Shown: positions 21,601 to 32,854 of the stretch, one piece after another
How the letters are laid out: each line of letters opens with the position of its first letter
How positions within the stretch are numbered: position 1 is the stretch's first letter
Source of the DNA: Lobosporangium transversale
Taxonomy: Eukaryota; Mortierellomycota; Mortierellomycetes; Mortierellales; Mortierellaceae
Assembly (NCBI RefSeq): GCF_002105155.1
Contig: NW_019029023.1
Span: forward strand, 248,001-312,000
Length of the DNA stretch: 64,000 bases
Direction: 5' to 3'
Position numbers and translations under genes: made by a program
Notes under the pieces: generated by a model
Seen by the model: the letters and a program-made list of their open reading frames with translations, nothing else
What the model was told of the DNA's origin: nothing
The model's database searches: none

Positions 21601-21653
21601 TCTTCAATGATGTTCTCAGTCCTTCGGAATTGTTGGAATTGAGGTCGTGTCAT
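18612..21653 (-). CDS. LRR-family protein with coiled coil (intact)
   Basis: Exon 1 is 21653-21448 and exon 2 is 21357-18612, with intron 21447-21358 (GT-AG). Spliced product 983 aa. The 90-nt intron is in frame and stop-free, so unspliced RNA would give 1013 aa. The header (EEVCVRTAS, LEDIRELFPDAQRFKLDG, IEPPCIAFYP) matches the family. Residues about 140-225 form a strong coiled coil of repeated KLQLEAKEKD-like heptads that the arm A copy lacks. The middle domain (RLFILLPV, LQFLCECDD, HDGYEIRNSTEFFRKYGKH, TETGHVKWICVDHYRS) is followed by about thirteen 28-aa LRRs (residues about 578-945). They are less alike than those of arms A and B. The tail (residues about 945-983) contains a hydrophobic stretch, SIIRGALCLVWAHIVWSCVEW, a possible membrane anchor not seen in the other copies. 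Function unknown. Confidence 0.85.
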   Translation of the reverse strand: MTRPQFQQFRRTENIIEEVCVRTASTDAGNGNSLCHVRLEDIRELFPDAQRFKLDGQSIPFLVHSTGHRYTIFTVPYQREIRGTQFDMIFCLFIICSFRIEPPCIAFYPNKVLDVITEIPQSSCQNNSAVRSPTSRWSENSTLQDSSLQSSDSSHIAHNVAQIDMDDPGFEQIKELLLQVKEKDNEMLKLQSEMAKLQLKAEENDRMLKLQLEVLKLQLEAKQKDDEMLKLRLEAKEKDEMIIGLQQQAFNRLAILQKHVNTILFQTFELQNSLFPRLFILLPVEHIKWDLTNTLKNRVRLQFLCECDDHIVTPSKGSQNQIHIVQHDGYEIRNSTEFFRKYGKHMLVLLEWLKLRILSSASLASVPRLANAKIDYSLQYMKALSIEYPSLSDINIAEGYRGLEGPDLQQLGTFLQINNEDKQLGNLYRITTETGHVKWICVDHYRSTFKEKEQEVFANSIKVYNGKYDPNLDKATIILRSRAGAEDFFSTLRNVRCVHELDITFSWDWTEIELEAFGNALKASSVSTLRLELDQCQDSNNRKAFSTPTYYRIILTRIIGLNNLKRIHIVLSQDLLQLSILQPKRLPHLQKFSFEIRPRGIGASYFQVLVESLKVFTVLTILDLGWNSIGNEQSLALAEALKDNTTLTTLNLTWNSIGKGGALALSEALKTNTTLTALNLSCNSVGKEGALALSKVLKVNTTLTTLNLSWNSIGVEGVLALSEALKVNTTLSTLGLERNSIGDGGALELSEALKINTALTTLDLNRNSIRKAGALALSEALKVNVTLTILDLSWNSIGDEGALALSEALKSNTTLVSLDLWLNSIGNEGAIALSKALKSNITLRYLSLRENSVGNEGSLALSWALKTNTALSVLDLDWNSIGDEGALALAEALKLNTTLTTLKLHRNSIGNEGALALSEALKVNATLGTLGLERNPIRMEGALALAEALKFSPTLTTLKLGDNTPISVDKGAQAKYRFGPSLSIIRGALCLVWAHIVWSCVEWLREIYVVYYK

Positions 21654-21683
21654 CTCGGTGATGGTTCAAGGAATGACAAGATG
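21654..21683 (-). promoter_or_regulatory. Conserved pre-ATG leader of the LRR family
   Basis: Minus strand: CATCTTGTCATTCCTTGAAC then CATCACCGAG, ending at the ATG. It is the shortest version (one CAT fewer) of the block shared by five family members. Confidence 0.6.
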
Positions 21684-22690
21684 GTTTCTCTGTTTTTGAT
21701 AACAGCATGCGGCTCTTTTTTTTTTTTTTTTTTTTTTTCTTGAACTTCGCCAAGGGAGTACAAGGCTTGATTGCTTGTCCCACTGGTCGCGCTTTCATCC
21801 AAGGATACAGTCCATTTGCGTCTTTGCGAGCAGAAATGGCTTTCGAATATTAAGTATAAGGCCCACAACAGCTGAAGACATGATCGGGCTATTAGTGTAG
21901 CCAACATAGTGGAATTAGCGCGTTGCATTTGGGTGATCAATAAATTGTGCGTTTCAGTGTACGCTCTGGAGATTTTTAGTATACGGAAGTCTGGGTTATG
22001 AATAAAACAGATATAGAAATTGGGCTTTGGCGTACTCTATCTTCCATCTCTATATCTATCCTCATGTTTACACCCGGTCTCGTCTATGATGCATATTGTC
22101 TTTATCCTTGGCAAAGATAACTAGGCAAATACTGTTCAACTGCTTTGTTTTGTTTGTTTTTGTAATTTAGTCAGAAGGAGGACTCAGAAAGAGCTTTTTG
22201 CTGAATTCAGAGTCGAAAAAAGTGTTCCAGGATATGAATGACTTCACAACAGTTACTTTACGATCAAAATCTTGAAGAGATAATCTTGATCTGTTGCACC
22301 ATAGTAGGCTCGCCTTTGGTTTGCTCGTCCCAAGTTGATAGCGGGTATCGACCGACCCAATGTGAAGCGTAACAGATGGATGCTTTGCCTTCTCTTTCCC
22401 GTTTAGCATTGAACAATGCTGTCCTGGTTGTAATCTCACCTGGGGTGAGGCCCTTATTTAGGCAAACACAATTATCCAATTCTTTTGCTATCCTTACCCT
22501 TTCTACAGCGTTACTCTGCCTTTACTTCGTCTTCTCTTCTACAGCCCAAATAGGCTAAGCTGGAGAGTTTCGTCAAAGGAGCTACATAATTCATCATGAC
22601 TTCCTCATCAGAAGGGAGAGCCTCCAAATCTCGCTTTTGCCATTGCAACTCGCATAAGCAATCCTTAATATATTGGGTCTGTGTGGTTGG
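21684..22690. other. Spacer upstream of the minus-strand LRR gene
   Basis: Contains a T23 run (21717-21739). Overlapping short frames at 22167-22558 on both strands are mutually exclusive and match nothing I know. Probably the promoter region of the minus-strand LRR gene plus degenerate sequence. Confidence 0.45.
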
Positions 22691-23025
22691 GAAACATTTG
22701 GAGGGTAGGCATAACTGTAGATGATCATGGAGTAAGGCTTTCGCCCCGCCCTACTCAGGGCATTCCCTTATGGGATTGCACAGACGTGGGTATGGAAAGA
22801 CATAAGAAAGTTTGACCAGACTCGAATAGGTACTGTCCCTAGTAAAGTGTTTTAATCTGTCCAGTCATTAAACTGCCTTGTTACGCGTCACTTGGTCAAT
22901 CTCTGGATACCGATGAAAGAGGCCGTGATCTGTGATGGAAATGGTCTCCTTGATATTCTGGTAGGCATTGACATTGGCCTGGCCGACGAAATGATCAATG
23001 TGAGTGGTATGAAGCCTCAATGACA
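22690..23025 (+). repeat. Relict repeat related to the arm-B-specific insert
   Basis: Matches about 41690-41860 at roughly 65-70% by eye (CCCTAGTAAAGTGTTTTAAT against CCCTAGCAAAGTGTTATAAT, and CTCTGGATACCGATGAAAGAGGCC against ATCTGGATATCAACAAAAGAGCCC). It can be read as an open stretch with one stop (LVTRHLVNLWIPMKEAVICD), so it may be an eroded coding repeat. Family unknown. Confidence 0.5.
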
Positions 23026-23685
23026 ACTTTTTAGAGATACAGTTACTGAGTACTCAATTTAACGTTTTAAATTAAGACAGTGGTCCGTGCTTTTTTTTGA
23101 CAAGGAACAGCCCATTGGCATTACCAACGTGGCAATATTAAATACGAAGGATAAGTGTTTAGTGATCCATGCATAAATTATGGAATATAAAGCTGTATCG
23201 TGCCTCTTACGTTACACTAATGTCGTGGTAGCATTTTTTTATTTGTCCACTCCCGTTTGTTGGCTCCAAGTAGGAGGGGATAAGCTAGACCACATATTGA
23301 TCTCATGGCGTGTTGCTTATTAAATGGTCTACCTCCACACTACCTGCGAGAGTTTTAGAAGATCAGAAAATCAGTGTCTGCAAGCATACTTCACCAACCT
23401 GGATGGTGGCTTATTTTGACCTAATATTGTTAGTCTTTTTCCCCTATAGGACGGCCATCATTCGAATTGCTTTTGTGTTGTGCGTTGTCAAGGCTCAAGA
23501 TCTGATGAAAAGAGCACTTTTGCCTCTAACTTTCCCACTGATAGAAATTTTGAAGAAAAAAAAAATTTGTAAAGATGTAACTTAAGGGTAGTCTGTCAAA
23601 ATCTTTGAACTTTCGCCCCACCCCACAAACATTATTAACACACATCTTTTTTTTATTTTACAATTTAGCAACAACAACATTAATA
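23026..23685. other. Intergenic region and promoter of PRPF31
   Basis: AT-rich. No gene is recognised in the short frame at 23310-23585. The 23600-23685 stretch, AACTTTCGCCCCACCCCACA then a T-rich tract, leads into the ATG at 23686. Confidence 0.5.
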
Positions 23686-24741
23686 ATGTCATTAGCAGAC
23701 GACTTTCTTGCAGATATCGATTATGAGGAGGCCGAGACCGTCACTCAGGTGCAAGAACCAGCACATGCAGGCTCATCCTCTTCTCGACAGAATCAGAATG
23801 GAGATCATGACATGGAGGAAGATGACAATAACAATGACGACGACTTTGACCCTGACATGGAGAGCGAAGAAGATAGTGCACTTGCCGCTATGATGCGTGA
23901 TGTCCAGACTGCCAAGAATGCTAGGGATATTGCAAAACTGATGGACTCTACAGAAATGAAATCTATTTTGCGGGTAATGCTGAATGGAATAATATTCTTT
24001 TTTTTTTTATTTTTATTTTTTTTTATTTTTTTGGATTGCAATTTAGGCTCACTGCCTTCTCCTCCTCCTCCTCCTCCTCGTGCTTGCTGCTCAATGATCT
24101 AACACAAAGCGTTTTTTTTTTTTTTTTTTTTTTTTTTTTCCTGCTCTTAATAGGATATTGCACATTACAAAACTGAATCAAAGTCAAAGGAATCAGAAGT
24201 CTCGGGCATGGTTGAAGATGATCCAGAATATCAGCTTATTGTTAAAGCCAATACGATTACAGTCGCCATTGACAATGAAATCCTTGTAGTTCACAAGGTA
24301 AATGAGGCAAACTGGACTTTGGAATTTCACTTTTGCAAGACAATTTTATCTCGTTTTATTTTATTTTATTTTATTTTTTTAAAAAAAACGCCTCAATCCT
24401 ATAATGTCGATCTTATATTTAACAGATTTCCATTTCTAATACCATATTTCAATAGTTCATCAGAGATCATTATGAACCCAAGTTCCCTGAGTTGGAGACT
24501 CTTGTGGCTAATCCCCTGGATTATGCAAGGACGGTTAAAAGGATTGCAAATCAGGAAGATATCACCAAGGTGGAGTTACACGACATCTTGCCTTCAGCAA
24601 CTGTAATGGTAGTTGTCGTTACAGGAACTACAACGGAAGGAAGGCCATTGACTGAGAGCGAGTGGCAAGCTTGTGAAGATGCATGTAACCTAGCTTTGGA
24701 TCTCGAGAAAGCAAAACAAACCGTAAGCATTTTGTTTAGAG

Positions 24742-24774
<33 letters not shown>

Positions 24775-25712
24775 TCGCCTAGTTTTACTTAATGACACTA
24801 ATTTTTCTACTTAATTTTCTCATATCAAAATTATAGATCATTGAATATGTCGAGTCTAGGCTAACATTTATCGCACCTAATCTTTCAGCAATCATTGGAA
24901 CAGCAACGGCTGCAAAATTGATGGGTCAAGCTGGTGGTCTTACAGCTCTCAGCAAAATCCCTGCATGCAATGTTCAAATCTTGGGCAAGGATCGAGTGTT
25001 GAACAGTGCGCTTTCCTCTGCATCACAGGCCAAGCATGTAGGGTTTATCTACAGATCGCCATTTGTCATGGCCATGCCAGTCGAGGTCCGAAAGAAGGCG
25101 CAAAAGATGATTGCAGCAAAGTTGTCTCTTGCTGCGAGGATTGACCGTATGCATTCATATCCGGACGGATCATGGGGCCGTAAAGTTAAAGAAGAGATTG
25201 AGAAAAAGATTGAGAAGCTTTTGGAGCCTCCACCATCGAAGAATATCAAGGCTTTGCCTGCACCTTTAGAGGCACCCAAGAAACGGCGTGGAGGTCGGAG
25301 AGCACGGAAAGAAAAGGAACTTTATGCAGTCTCTGAGATGCAAAAGCTCAAGAACAGAGTGGAGTTTGGAGTTGAAGAACAGGAAATTATGGGCTATGGT
25401 ACGACAGAAGGACTTGGAATGTTGGGACAAAACCATTCAGGGCCTGGTACAGGTGGGCGCATCAGAGCAGCTCAACAGAACAACAGAAACAGAGGCAAAA
25501 TTTCAAACAGGAACGCAGCGAGGTTGGCGCAGTATGGAGCCAATGCCAATGCGAATGGCTTGGCGACTGCAGGAACAGCATCTTCCATTGCTTTTACACC
25601 TGTGCAAGGAATTGAGTTGGTTGATCCTACAGCAGCAGCAGCCAAGATTAAGGCAGCGAACGAGAAGTATTTTGGCAGTGGCGGCTTCTTGAAAGTTCAG
25701 GGCAAGAAATGA
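23686..25712 (+). CDS. PRP31: Pre-mRNA splicing factor PRPF31 (U4/U6 snRNP)
   Basis: Four exons, all joined in phase 0: 23686-23973, 24154-24297, 24456-24722 and 24837-25712; 524 aa. The acidic N-terminus (MSLADDFLADIDYEE) is typical of Prp31. It is followed by a NOSIC/coiled-coil part and the Nop domain (IIEYVESRLTFIAPNLSAIIG, then GGLTALSKIPACNVQILG, then HVGFIYRS). The Prp31 C-terminal region follows (KKRRGGRRARKEKE, MQKLKNRVEFG). The protein binds the U4 snRNA 5' stem-loop with Snu13/15.5K and bridges U4/U6 to U5 in the nucleus. Length and domain order match the family (about 500 aa). Nothing is missing. Introns have T- and A-runs up to 25 nt. The gene sits inside the loop between the two inverted-duplication arms. 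Confidence 0.96.
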
Positions 25713-26152
25713 AGAGGTGTAATGCGGTTGAGTGATAGAAACAGCAAGGTGCAAGTTGCGGGCTGATCCATTTTGTCTCCAAATGTAAAATAAATGAATA
25801 CAAATTAATGATAGAATGCTGATAAAATGAGTTTTTATGCATGGGGCAACGCGAATTAGGTTAGGAAAGAGCACTTCCAATGGTAATCAATGGGAATCAA
25901 TGTTAATTGACGCTTCCGGGAAGAAGCCACGCTGCAGGTTCAGTATGCAGATGCATGATGATAAAGAAGCTTTTTTAAACTCCAGTGTCATACGATTGAA
26001 TGATTTAAAAGAAATTTTCTTTCTTTTCCCCTTTCCCTCCTTCCTTTCCTTTCCTTTCCTTTCCTTTCCTTTCTCCCTATTCCTCTTTCTCCACTCACAT
26101 CGCCAATCGAAAACAGTTTGAACATCACCAAGAAAAGTACTATACAATCAAC
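25713..26152. other. Intergenic region between PRPF31 and PITP
   Basis: 3' region of PRPF31, then a (TTTCC)n tract at about 26039-26072, then the C/T-rich leader of the PITP gene. No gene seen. Confidence 0.6.
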
Positions 26153-27592
26153 ATGCTTATCAAAGAGTACCGCATCATTAACAATTGCTCCAATGCTGAG
26201 TACCAGGTGTGGAACAGGTTTCATTTTCATTCTTTTTTACATTCTCATTCTCTCATTCTCCTCATTCTCATCCTCACCCTGCACATGCAATAGCATCTAA
26301 TCACTTTTTTGTTTTATTTATTATTATTATTATTTTATTTTTTTAAAAAATAATAAAATAGGTTGCTCAACTGTACAATGTCGCTGAAATGTCAAAGGCC
26401 GAGAGCGGTGGCGGAGAAGGTGTCGAGATCCTAGTCAACGAACCTTATGATGATGGGACCCGTCAGGGCCAATTTACACACAAAGTAAAGTGATCGAAAA
26501 ACATGAAACTGTCCCAATATCTGTCAAGATCTTTTTTTTTTTTTTTTGTTCTTGTTGTTGTTATTTGTGGTTGCAAAATAAAAAGGTGCACGGTTTTTTT
26601 TTTCTGATGAAACAAAGGGTTCTTGGGGTTGTGGGAAATTTGCTTTTCCTCTGATTATAGATTTATCATCTGGAGTCCAAGTTGCCAGGCTGGATCAGAG
26701 CTCTTATGCCCGCTGGTGCTACAAAGTGTCAAGAGAGGGCCTGGAATGCTTTCCCCTGTAAGTCCTGTCTTGGAGACATTTATAAAACAAATGAGGAAGA
26801 GAGAGAGAGAGGTTGGCAATTTGGATGTGATGTGAATGAAATGGCTGTGTTCTCTCCTGTGCTCTTTTTTTTTTTTTTTTTTTTTTTTTGGGCTGCGGGT
26901 TTATTGTTTTATTGTTCTCGTGGTCTTCAACAAACTCACAAACACCACGTAATACACCATGCTGACCATCTTCTTTACCCCCCCTTCTTTTCTATTCCTG
27001 CCGGTACTACTTTTTTTTCTTTCTTTCTTTCATATTATTTGCTACAACATAACCATTAGGGTGCAAAACTGTGATTACAAATGATTACATGAAGGAGTCG
27101 TTTTCTGTTACGGTCGAGTCGTTTCATGTGGATGGTGATCGTGGCCAACTGAACAATGCACTTAACTTGTCACAGGATATTTTGAAGCAACGTGAGGTTA
27201 TTACAATTGACGTTGCCAATGATCCAAAGTCATACTACCTTCAGACATTTAACCCAGTAAAGGAGGATGTGACAACGTTCAGGTCAGAAAAGGCGCTTCG
27301 TGGTCCATTGCAAGGTCAATGGTCCAAGACTTGTGATCCTGTCATGACATGCTACAAACTTGTGTCGATCGAATTCAAGTGGTATGGGTTGCAGACAAAG
27401 ATGGAATCATACATGCACTCTGTTGAGCGTGATCTGTTTACAAAGTTTCATCGTGAGCTGTTCTGCTCAATGGATGGTTGGTATGGACTTACGATGGAGT
27501 CGATTCGTGAGATGGAAAAACGAACAAAAGAAGAGTTGGCCCAAAAATTAGCCACTCCTCTTCCTCCTGCAACAGGTGTGCAACCGAAGTAA
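26153..27592 (+). CDS. Class I phosphatidylinositol transfer protein
   Basis: Four exons: 26153-26206, 26362-26484, 26661-26757 and 27060-27592, giving 268 aa. The start [18 protein letters not shown] and exon 2 ([29 protein letters not shown]) match the StAR-like PITP-alpha/beta fold, and [22 protein letters not shown] and the C-terminal [15 protein letters not shown]...[21 protein letters not shown] are diagnostic. It moves phosphatidylinositol and phosphatidylcholine between membranes and supports phosphoinositide signalling. Class I length (about 270 aa) fits, with no extra domains. The first donor is GTGTGG, weaker than the others. The acceptor at 26361 is preceded by A/T-rich rather than pyrimidine-rich DNA. 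Sec14-type proteins are unrelated in fold, so confusion is unlikely. Confidence 0.95.
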
Positions 27593-28639
27593 GGCTTATT
27601 TTGTGGACCCGTTGAACAAATAAATACTCTGTTTGTAGCATGAATTGACCAAAATGTTCCCGAAACAAAGCTGCTTCAATTTTATTTTCTCCTTGAGCGA
27701 TTGATAACCTTCATTCTCGACAATGGCACACCGAAAACATTGAATCTCATTTCTATTGGTGTTGTAAAGATCTTTCCAAGGAAGCCATATCGTTGATGAA
27801 TACAGCACTTTATAATATGTATAATAATATTAATAAAACACAGACCCTCTTAGTCTTGCTCGCAGGACATTCGCACATTCATATTTCTACCGCAATTCGC
27901 CACTTGACGCCTCAATGGATGGATGGACCTTGTACTTAATTTGGTGTAAATGAAAGAAAAATAGAATATTAAAGATGATACCTGGTTTCTTTTTCCTTTT
28001 TTTTTTTTTTTGTCCACTGGACTAAGTAAACATAAAGACTTGAAATAGCAACACTTCCGAAGGCACATCATGCTCCATCTTGGAAGAAAAGAGAGAAAGA
28101 AAAAAGGGGGATAATTATGGCCCTGGCTCTCTCGGATAGTAAGCCTAAGTCGTCATGTTGTTGGACTTGACTAGCTATTTACTTCATGAGGAGCGTAAAG
28201 ATATGTTAACATTGAGACCTTTGCCACCATTACTCCCACGTAAATGCAAGCTTTCAGGGTGTCTTCTTTTTGTGCGCCTTCAAATCTCATCCCCTGGTTG
28301 ATCATCTATCCTCCACTTCTCTTCCAACGATCGACTTCATCATTGTTGGTCTCATGTAGTATGATAATTTCCACATTTCATTTCCACACATACATTTCAT
28401 CACATACATTTTACTGGTGGCTCCTCCTTGGCATCACTCCTCTAGGCACTTTCCCCGCATTTCATTTTCACGCCTTCGCTTACTACTTTTTCTTTTACAC
28501 TTCCTCTTACATTTTACCGACCGTCTACTCGCTTTTTCTTTTCCTTGTCTTGTTTTTATTACACTTTAGTCTACCAACTTCTCCTACCACTTCTTTTCTT
28601 GCTTTCGCCTTATTATAAGCTCCTTCGTTGCACAACATT
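27593..28639. other. Intergenic, no gene seen
   Basis: 3' region of the PITP gene followed by AT-rich and then C/T-rich DNA (28260-28610). Frame 28244-28618 is Phe/Ser/Leu-rich low complexity and not a credible gene. Confidence 0.5.
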
Positions 28640-29215
28640 GGGTTACTATGACATCCTCTCTACATATGGCATATGGTAGCGAGCCCTGAGGTTCCCTCGC
28701 GACGGGGGATCTACTCGCAGCCCCTGCTAATTCAAACGAACAAGCCTACTATGGACCATACAACATGATTTTGACCCATACTTTCACGATACAAGCTCCA
28801 TTCCTGGTATCACCGCAAATGCATCCAAGCTGTACTAAAATAATCGGCTTCCTTAGCGAATATCTCGCTATGCTCAACCGCAGGGATGCTATGATCGTTG
28901 AGATCAACAGCCTAGCTGATTCCCAGGCGCGTGACCGCCTCAGTTCAATGCATAAAGCCATCATGCTGTCTGGAATAGTGGGATCGAGATCTTTGAGCGC
29001 TTTTGCCGTGTATACAGGTACAACCGCGCTATACGGTGGAATGAAGCCGATGATGATTGTAACGATTTGATTGCTGCTAACTGGAGCATTGATCTGCACA
29101 CACTGCAAGGTCGATTGTAGCTGGAGCCATCTTTGAACAAGTCGTACAACGCGTTGCACAGGGACTTGGCTTCTAAATACGCCTATAGTGCCACTCATTA
29201 GTTACAATGTCCCTA
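28640..29215. repeat. Relict repeat family X, copy a
   Basis: Matches 32855-34125, 29740-30200 and 46600-47045. Shared blocks include CCCCTGCTAATTCAAACGAA (28721-28740), the TACACGGCAAAAGC motif (minus strand, about 29000-29020) and CAACGCGTTGTACGACTTGT (minus strand, about 29130-29155). Orientation is opposite to copies b and c. Open frames occur on both strands but differ between copies, so no protein is called. Confidence 0.6.
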
Positions 29216-29739
29216 TTACTAGTAAGGTTTTTACTTTTTACTTAACAATAACCTCGCTCTCGTTACTTGTTATGACCTCTGAGTATTTTAGGGCCTTAAG
29301 CCTCGGGCTTTGCGATGGTAGCCTCTTGCATTGATAGGGAATTCAATGCTTTACTTTGTAATTTTTTCATGGTATTAAAAAATAATAATAATAATAATAA
29401 TAAAAAACACTCTCACTATGATCTTTTTTTTTTTTAATGTGTATATGGGATTTGAGGCATACGCACTATACATTATTAGGTTAAAACACACCCAACTGAT
29501 TTCCTGTATGAAAAAGGTTTTCTACCACTTCTTAGGAACTATTTGTATACGCTCTGCTAATATATGGCACAAATAAAGCTCCTATCATCCTCTTGGTACA
29601 TTATTATGTGTTATACTTTCAACTTGGATTGGATTGTGCTTTTTTATTTGTTTTTATTTTCTTAATTTCTTTCCTTTTCTTTTTCTTTTTTTTTTTTTTT
29701 TTTTTTTTTTTCTTCTAGTCTAGCCGTGTACTCTTGTAC
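29216..29739. other. AT-rich spacer
   Basis: Contains an (ATA)n tract (29383-29403) and T-rich runs (29660-29712). No gene seen. Confidence 0.5.
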
Positions 29740-30200
29740 ATGGTAGTTGCGTATTATGGGATATGCAACGGGTGCGATTGTAATTTGCCGTGTGCCACGA
29801 CTGTATATGTACACACGGCAAAAGCATCCAAAAGATGCAAAAGGCCCCCCCCCCCACCGCTTCGGAGCAGGGCGACGTAGCCACAGATTGGGGGCGGAGG
29901 TGATCGCGCACCTTAGAATTAGCTATCCATCAAACAGCTTTGAGTCTCAAATCAATCTCGTCTTTTTGATCTCGACGGTCATAACAACTCTGTAGTTGAG
30001 CATAACGAGGTATTCGATAAGGAAGTCGATTGCTTCAGTATGGTTGGGGCGTATTTGTGGTGATACCAGGTATTCGAGCTTGTATCGGGGGAAGCATGGT
30101 CTAGGATCATATTGTATGGTTCATAATACGGCTGTTCATTTGATTCGGCAGGAGGGCGTGAGCAGGACCTCTCGTTGTTTTGAGCCATATGTAGCGCATG
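29740..30200. repeat. Relict repeat family X, copy b
   Basis: Most eroded copy. It shares CACGGCAAAAGCATCCAAAAGAT (here split by a C10 run at 29848-29857), the GCGCACCTTAGAATTAGCTA block and TTCATTTGATTCGGCAGGAG with copies a and c. Confidence 0.55.
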
Positions 30201-32404
30201 TAGGGTAATGTGATAATAATCCTTATGTTGCACTGAATGGTTCTCGCATCGAAATAAAAGCAAGGAGTAAAGCGGTAGGGAAAGTTGGCAGACTAAAGTG
30301 TAGGGAGGAGAAAAGCAGGAGGGCGTATGATATTGAAGTATTAAAAAAAGATTTGAAATTAACTTGCGGAAGGCGGCAAATCTGAAGGGACCAGGCAGTG
30401 TTCTGGGATCCTGATTTTGATCTGATCCCCTCCGAGCGCGGTTCCCTGTCAAGGTTGGCGAAGAAAGAGACAGAAGCAGTGCTTTGAATGTTGATGGAAG
30501 AAGCCATATTGGTCAAGGTGTAGTGGAAAAACGAACAACTTTGGTTATGCTGATAAGGGAAAATTGAATGTTGGTAAAGTTCTGGGAATGAAGGAATGAA
30601 GGAATGAGAAAGCTAAAGGAGCCTTAATTTTGCTTCCGCTACTTCTTTAATAGCGTACCACTTTCATCCTGATTCGCTCCTGACATTACAAAGTCTTTTC
30701 TGTATGGCATGGTTTGTGTTTAAAAAAAAAAAAAAAAAAAAAAAAAGAGAAGATGGAGAGAGCGATACAAGTGATAACAACCTGCGCGCCACCAAATGAC
30801 GCTCTCAAAATTGTCTGTGTCACTGAAACTTAAAGTCTTTCGTTTCAGGAACAGGCAAAAGACCGATAGGTATTACTCTACTTAAGAGGAATCAGTAGCG
30901 ATAAAATGTGTGCAAAAATAAAGCATGGAATAAAGTGCATGAATGAGCAAAGGGAACCATATGGGCTTGCTCGAGAACTAAGTCGCCAGAGGCCTAGGGC
31001 TGTGAGGCGGAAGCGAAACTAGGAAGACTTGTAGGCTAGATCGACTTTGTAAAGAGAAAAAAGAAAACTGAAGAGTGAACCATAGGACTGAAGGCTGACG
31101 ACTAAAATTTATTAGAGGGATTCTTCTGCTTCTTATACTATCCATTTACAAATCTAATTGTGGTAATCGTTGACGAGTCCTCGAGAGGAGTGCTCGCCAC
31201 TAACTAGTGAAACGCTCTTGCACAAAGAAAGTTTCTCCTAATTGTGGATTCAAACATAAAAAAAAAAAAAAAAAAACAATAACAACAACAATGGAATCGC
31301 TAACCTTAGTTGGATATTCGGTTGCCAACCGCAACAGATATGAACTACGTTAAGAACAATTAGATATATAAATCAATGTGACCAAGAAAGACACAGGTGT
31401 GCCGAAAAGCAATAATGTCCGATTACTTTCGACAAGACTCTAGAGTGTAATACAGTAGGCTATAGGCAGTGAATGTAGAAAATATTCTTAATGAGTCACT
31501 CTATACATTCCATAGGCTTTCAAGACGGAGCTGCGTACATAATAAACCACTGTTGTTCACTGGTTAGAGATGTGGATATTTGGTGCTCTTCTCTGGACCA
31601 AAAAATAAATAAAAATATTCCACAATGGGCGTGTATCCACACCTTTTTACTTTTTTTTGTTTTTTTTTTTTTTTTACTTAATTCCCGAACCATCAACTTG
31701 CCTGAAAAAGCCCCGCGGTGAGATGTAACAATGGACAGCATATAACAAAAGGAACCACCAATGTGGGAAGTTGAGACAAAGGAAAATCGACAAAATCATC
31801 CTGCATCATTTGATACTAACAAGCCAGGACCCATGACTTCGCCACAGTCAGCCCTCGCCCTCGTCCTCGTCAGAAAAAGTGAATGTTTTGCATTATGTGG
31901 GCAACATTAAAGAAAACAGAGTCTACGACAGTAAATGATAACATAGGAAGCGATATTTTCGCATATGTAGGAGATGGAATAAATACATGAAGGTAAACTA
32001 CATGTATAAAAATAATATTGATAAATAAATAGATAAAAATTAAAAAGGAATAAAACACAAAGTATAACTCACGAAGGAGGGGGAGCATATGGCAACCGCA
32101 ACATTGGGTGGAGTAGTGACAGAGAGGCGGACATAAAGGGCATGGGATCATGGGGGAGAGGGAACAAAATATCCGAAGGCCAAAAAGACAATATCTCTAC
32201 AAAGCATTATTGGAGGCAATGTTCCGTGTATATATCTCTAGAGTGCCTAGTCGCCTTGAGTAAGGCAAACAACGGTATGCTTGAGCGTCTACCTCTGGGA
32301 CCTATTGATAGTTATGGTGAAGACTGGCTGCTGGGTAGTACAGGACATGGTTTGGCCTAACCATATCTTCGTCAAGGAGATTCAAGGTAGCATACTCAAT
32401 GAAT
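30201..32404. other. Gene-poor spacer
   Basis: No reading frame here is convincing. A-runs at 30722-30746 and 31258-31276, and T-runs near 31648-31676. Probably degraded repeat DNA. Confidence 0.45.
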
Positions 32405-32646
32405 ATTGCTGGAAGGGGCCCGCGAGTTCGATATCCGCCTAATGAGTAACTTCTGTGACTACGGTCCTAAACACATCTTCCTCTCGTTCAAGTTACATAT
32501 TGCAATCCTGGCTTTGTCTTCTCGGCAATCCTCATCCTTGTCTTTGAGTCGAAGGACTTTACCCAGAGGTTTGTGGAACTACAAATCCAAGGTCTTTCGG
32601 ATCTTTCCTTGTTATAGGGCTAATAGGTATTCAGAACTTCGATAGG
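32405..32646 (+). pseudogene. Possible LINE endonuclease/linker scrap
   Basis: The 79-codon frame ending at TAG has the order expected at the end of a LINE AP-endonuclease domain: FDIRLMS (like RIDYI.VS), FKLHIAILALS (like SDHxxVxLxL), then TLPRGLWNYKSKVF (like kGxGxWRLNtsLL). The match is weak and there is no reverse transcriptase next to it. Confidence 0.25.
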
Positions 32647-32854
32647 CCTTATTTTCCATTCGGTGTATTGTAGAAATGGGTCGATTTAATCGAGTAAAAA
32701 AACAGCGTTACAATATTTGAAAAACAATCGCATGCCACTTATTTGGCACACCTTCGTCCAATCCTTGAAACGTTCTTGACAGCTTTCACTTCATCATTCA
32801 ATCGTTAGTATGGATTTTATTCTAGATTATAGGAGTTGTACCTAATGAATGGTA
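32647..32854. other. Short spacer, nothing recognised
   Basis: AT-rich sequence between the possible LINE scrap and repeat copy c. Confidence 0.4.
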
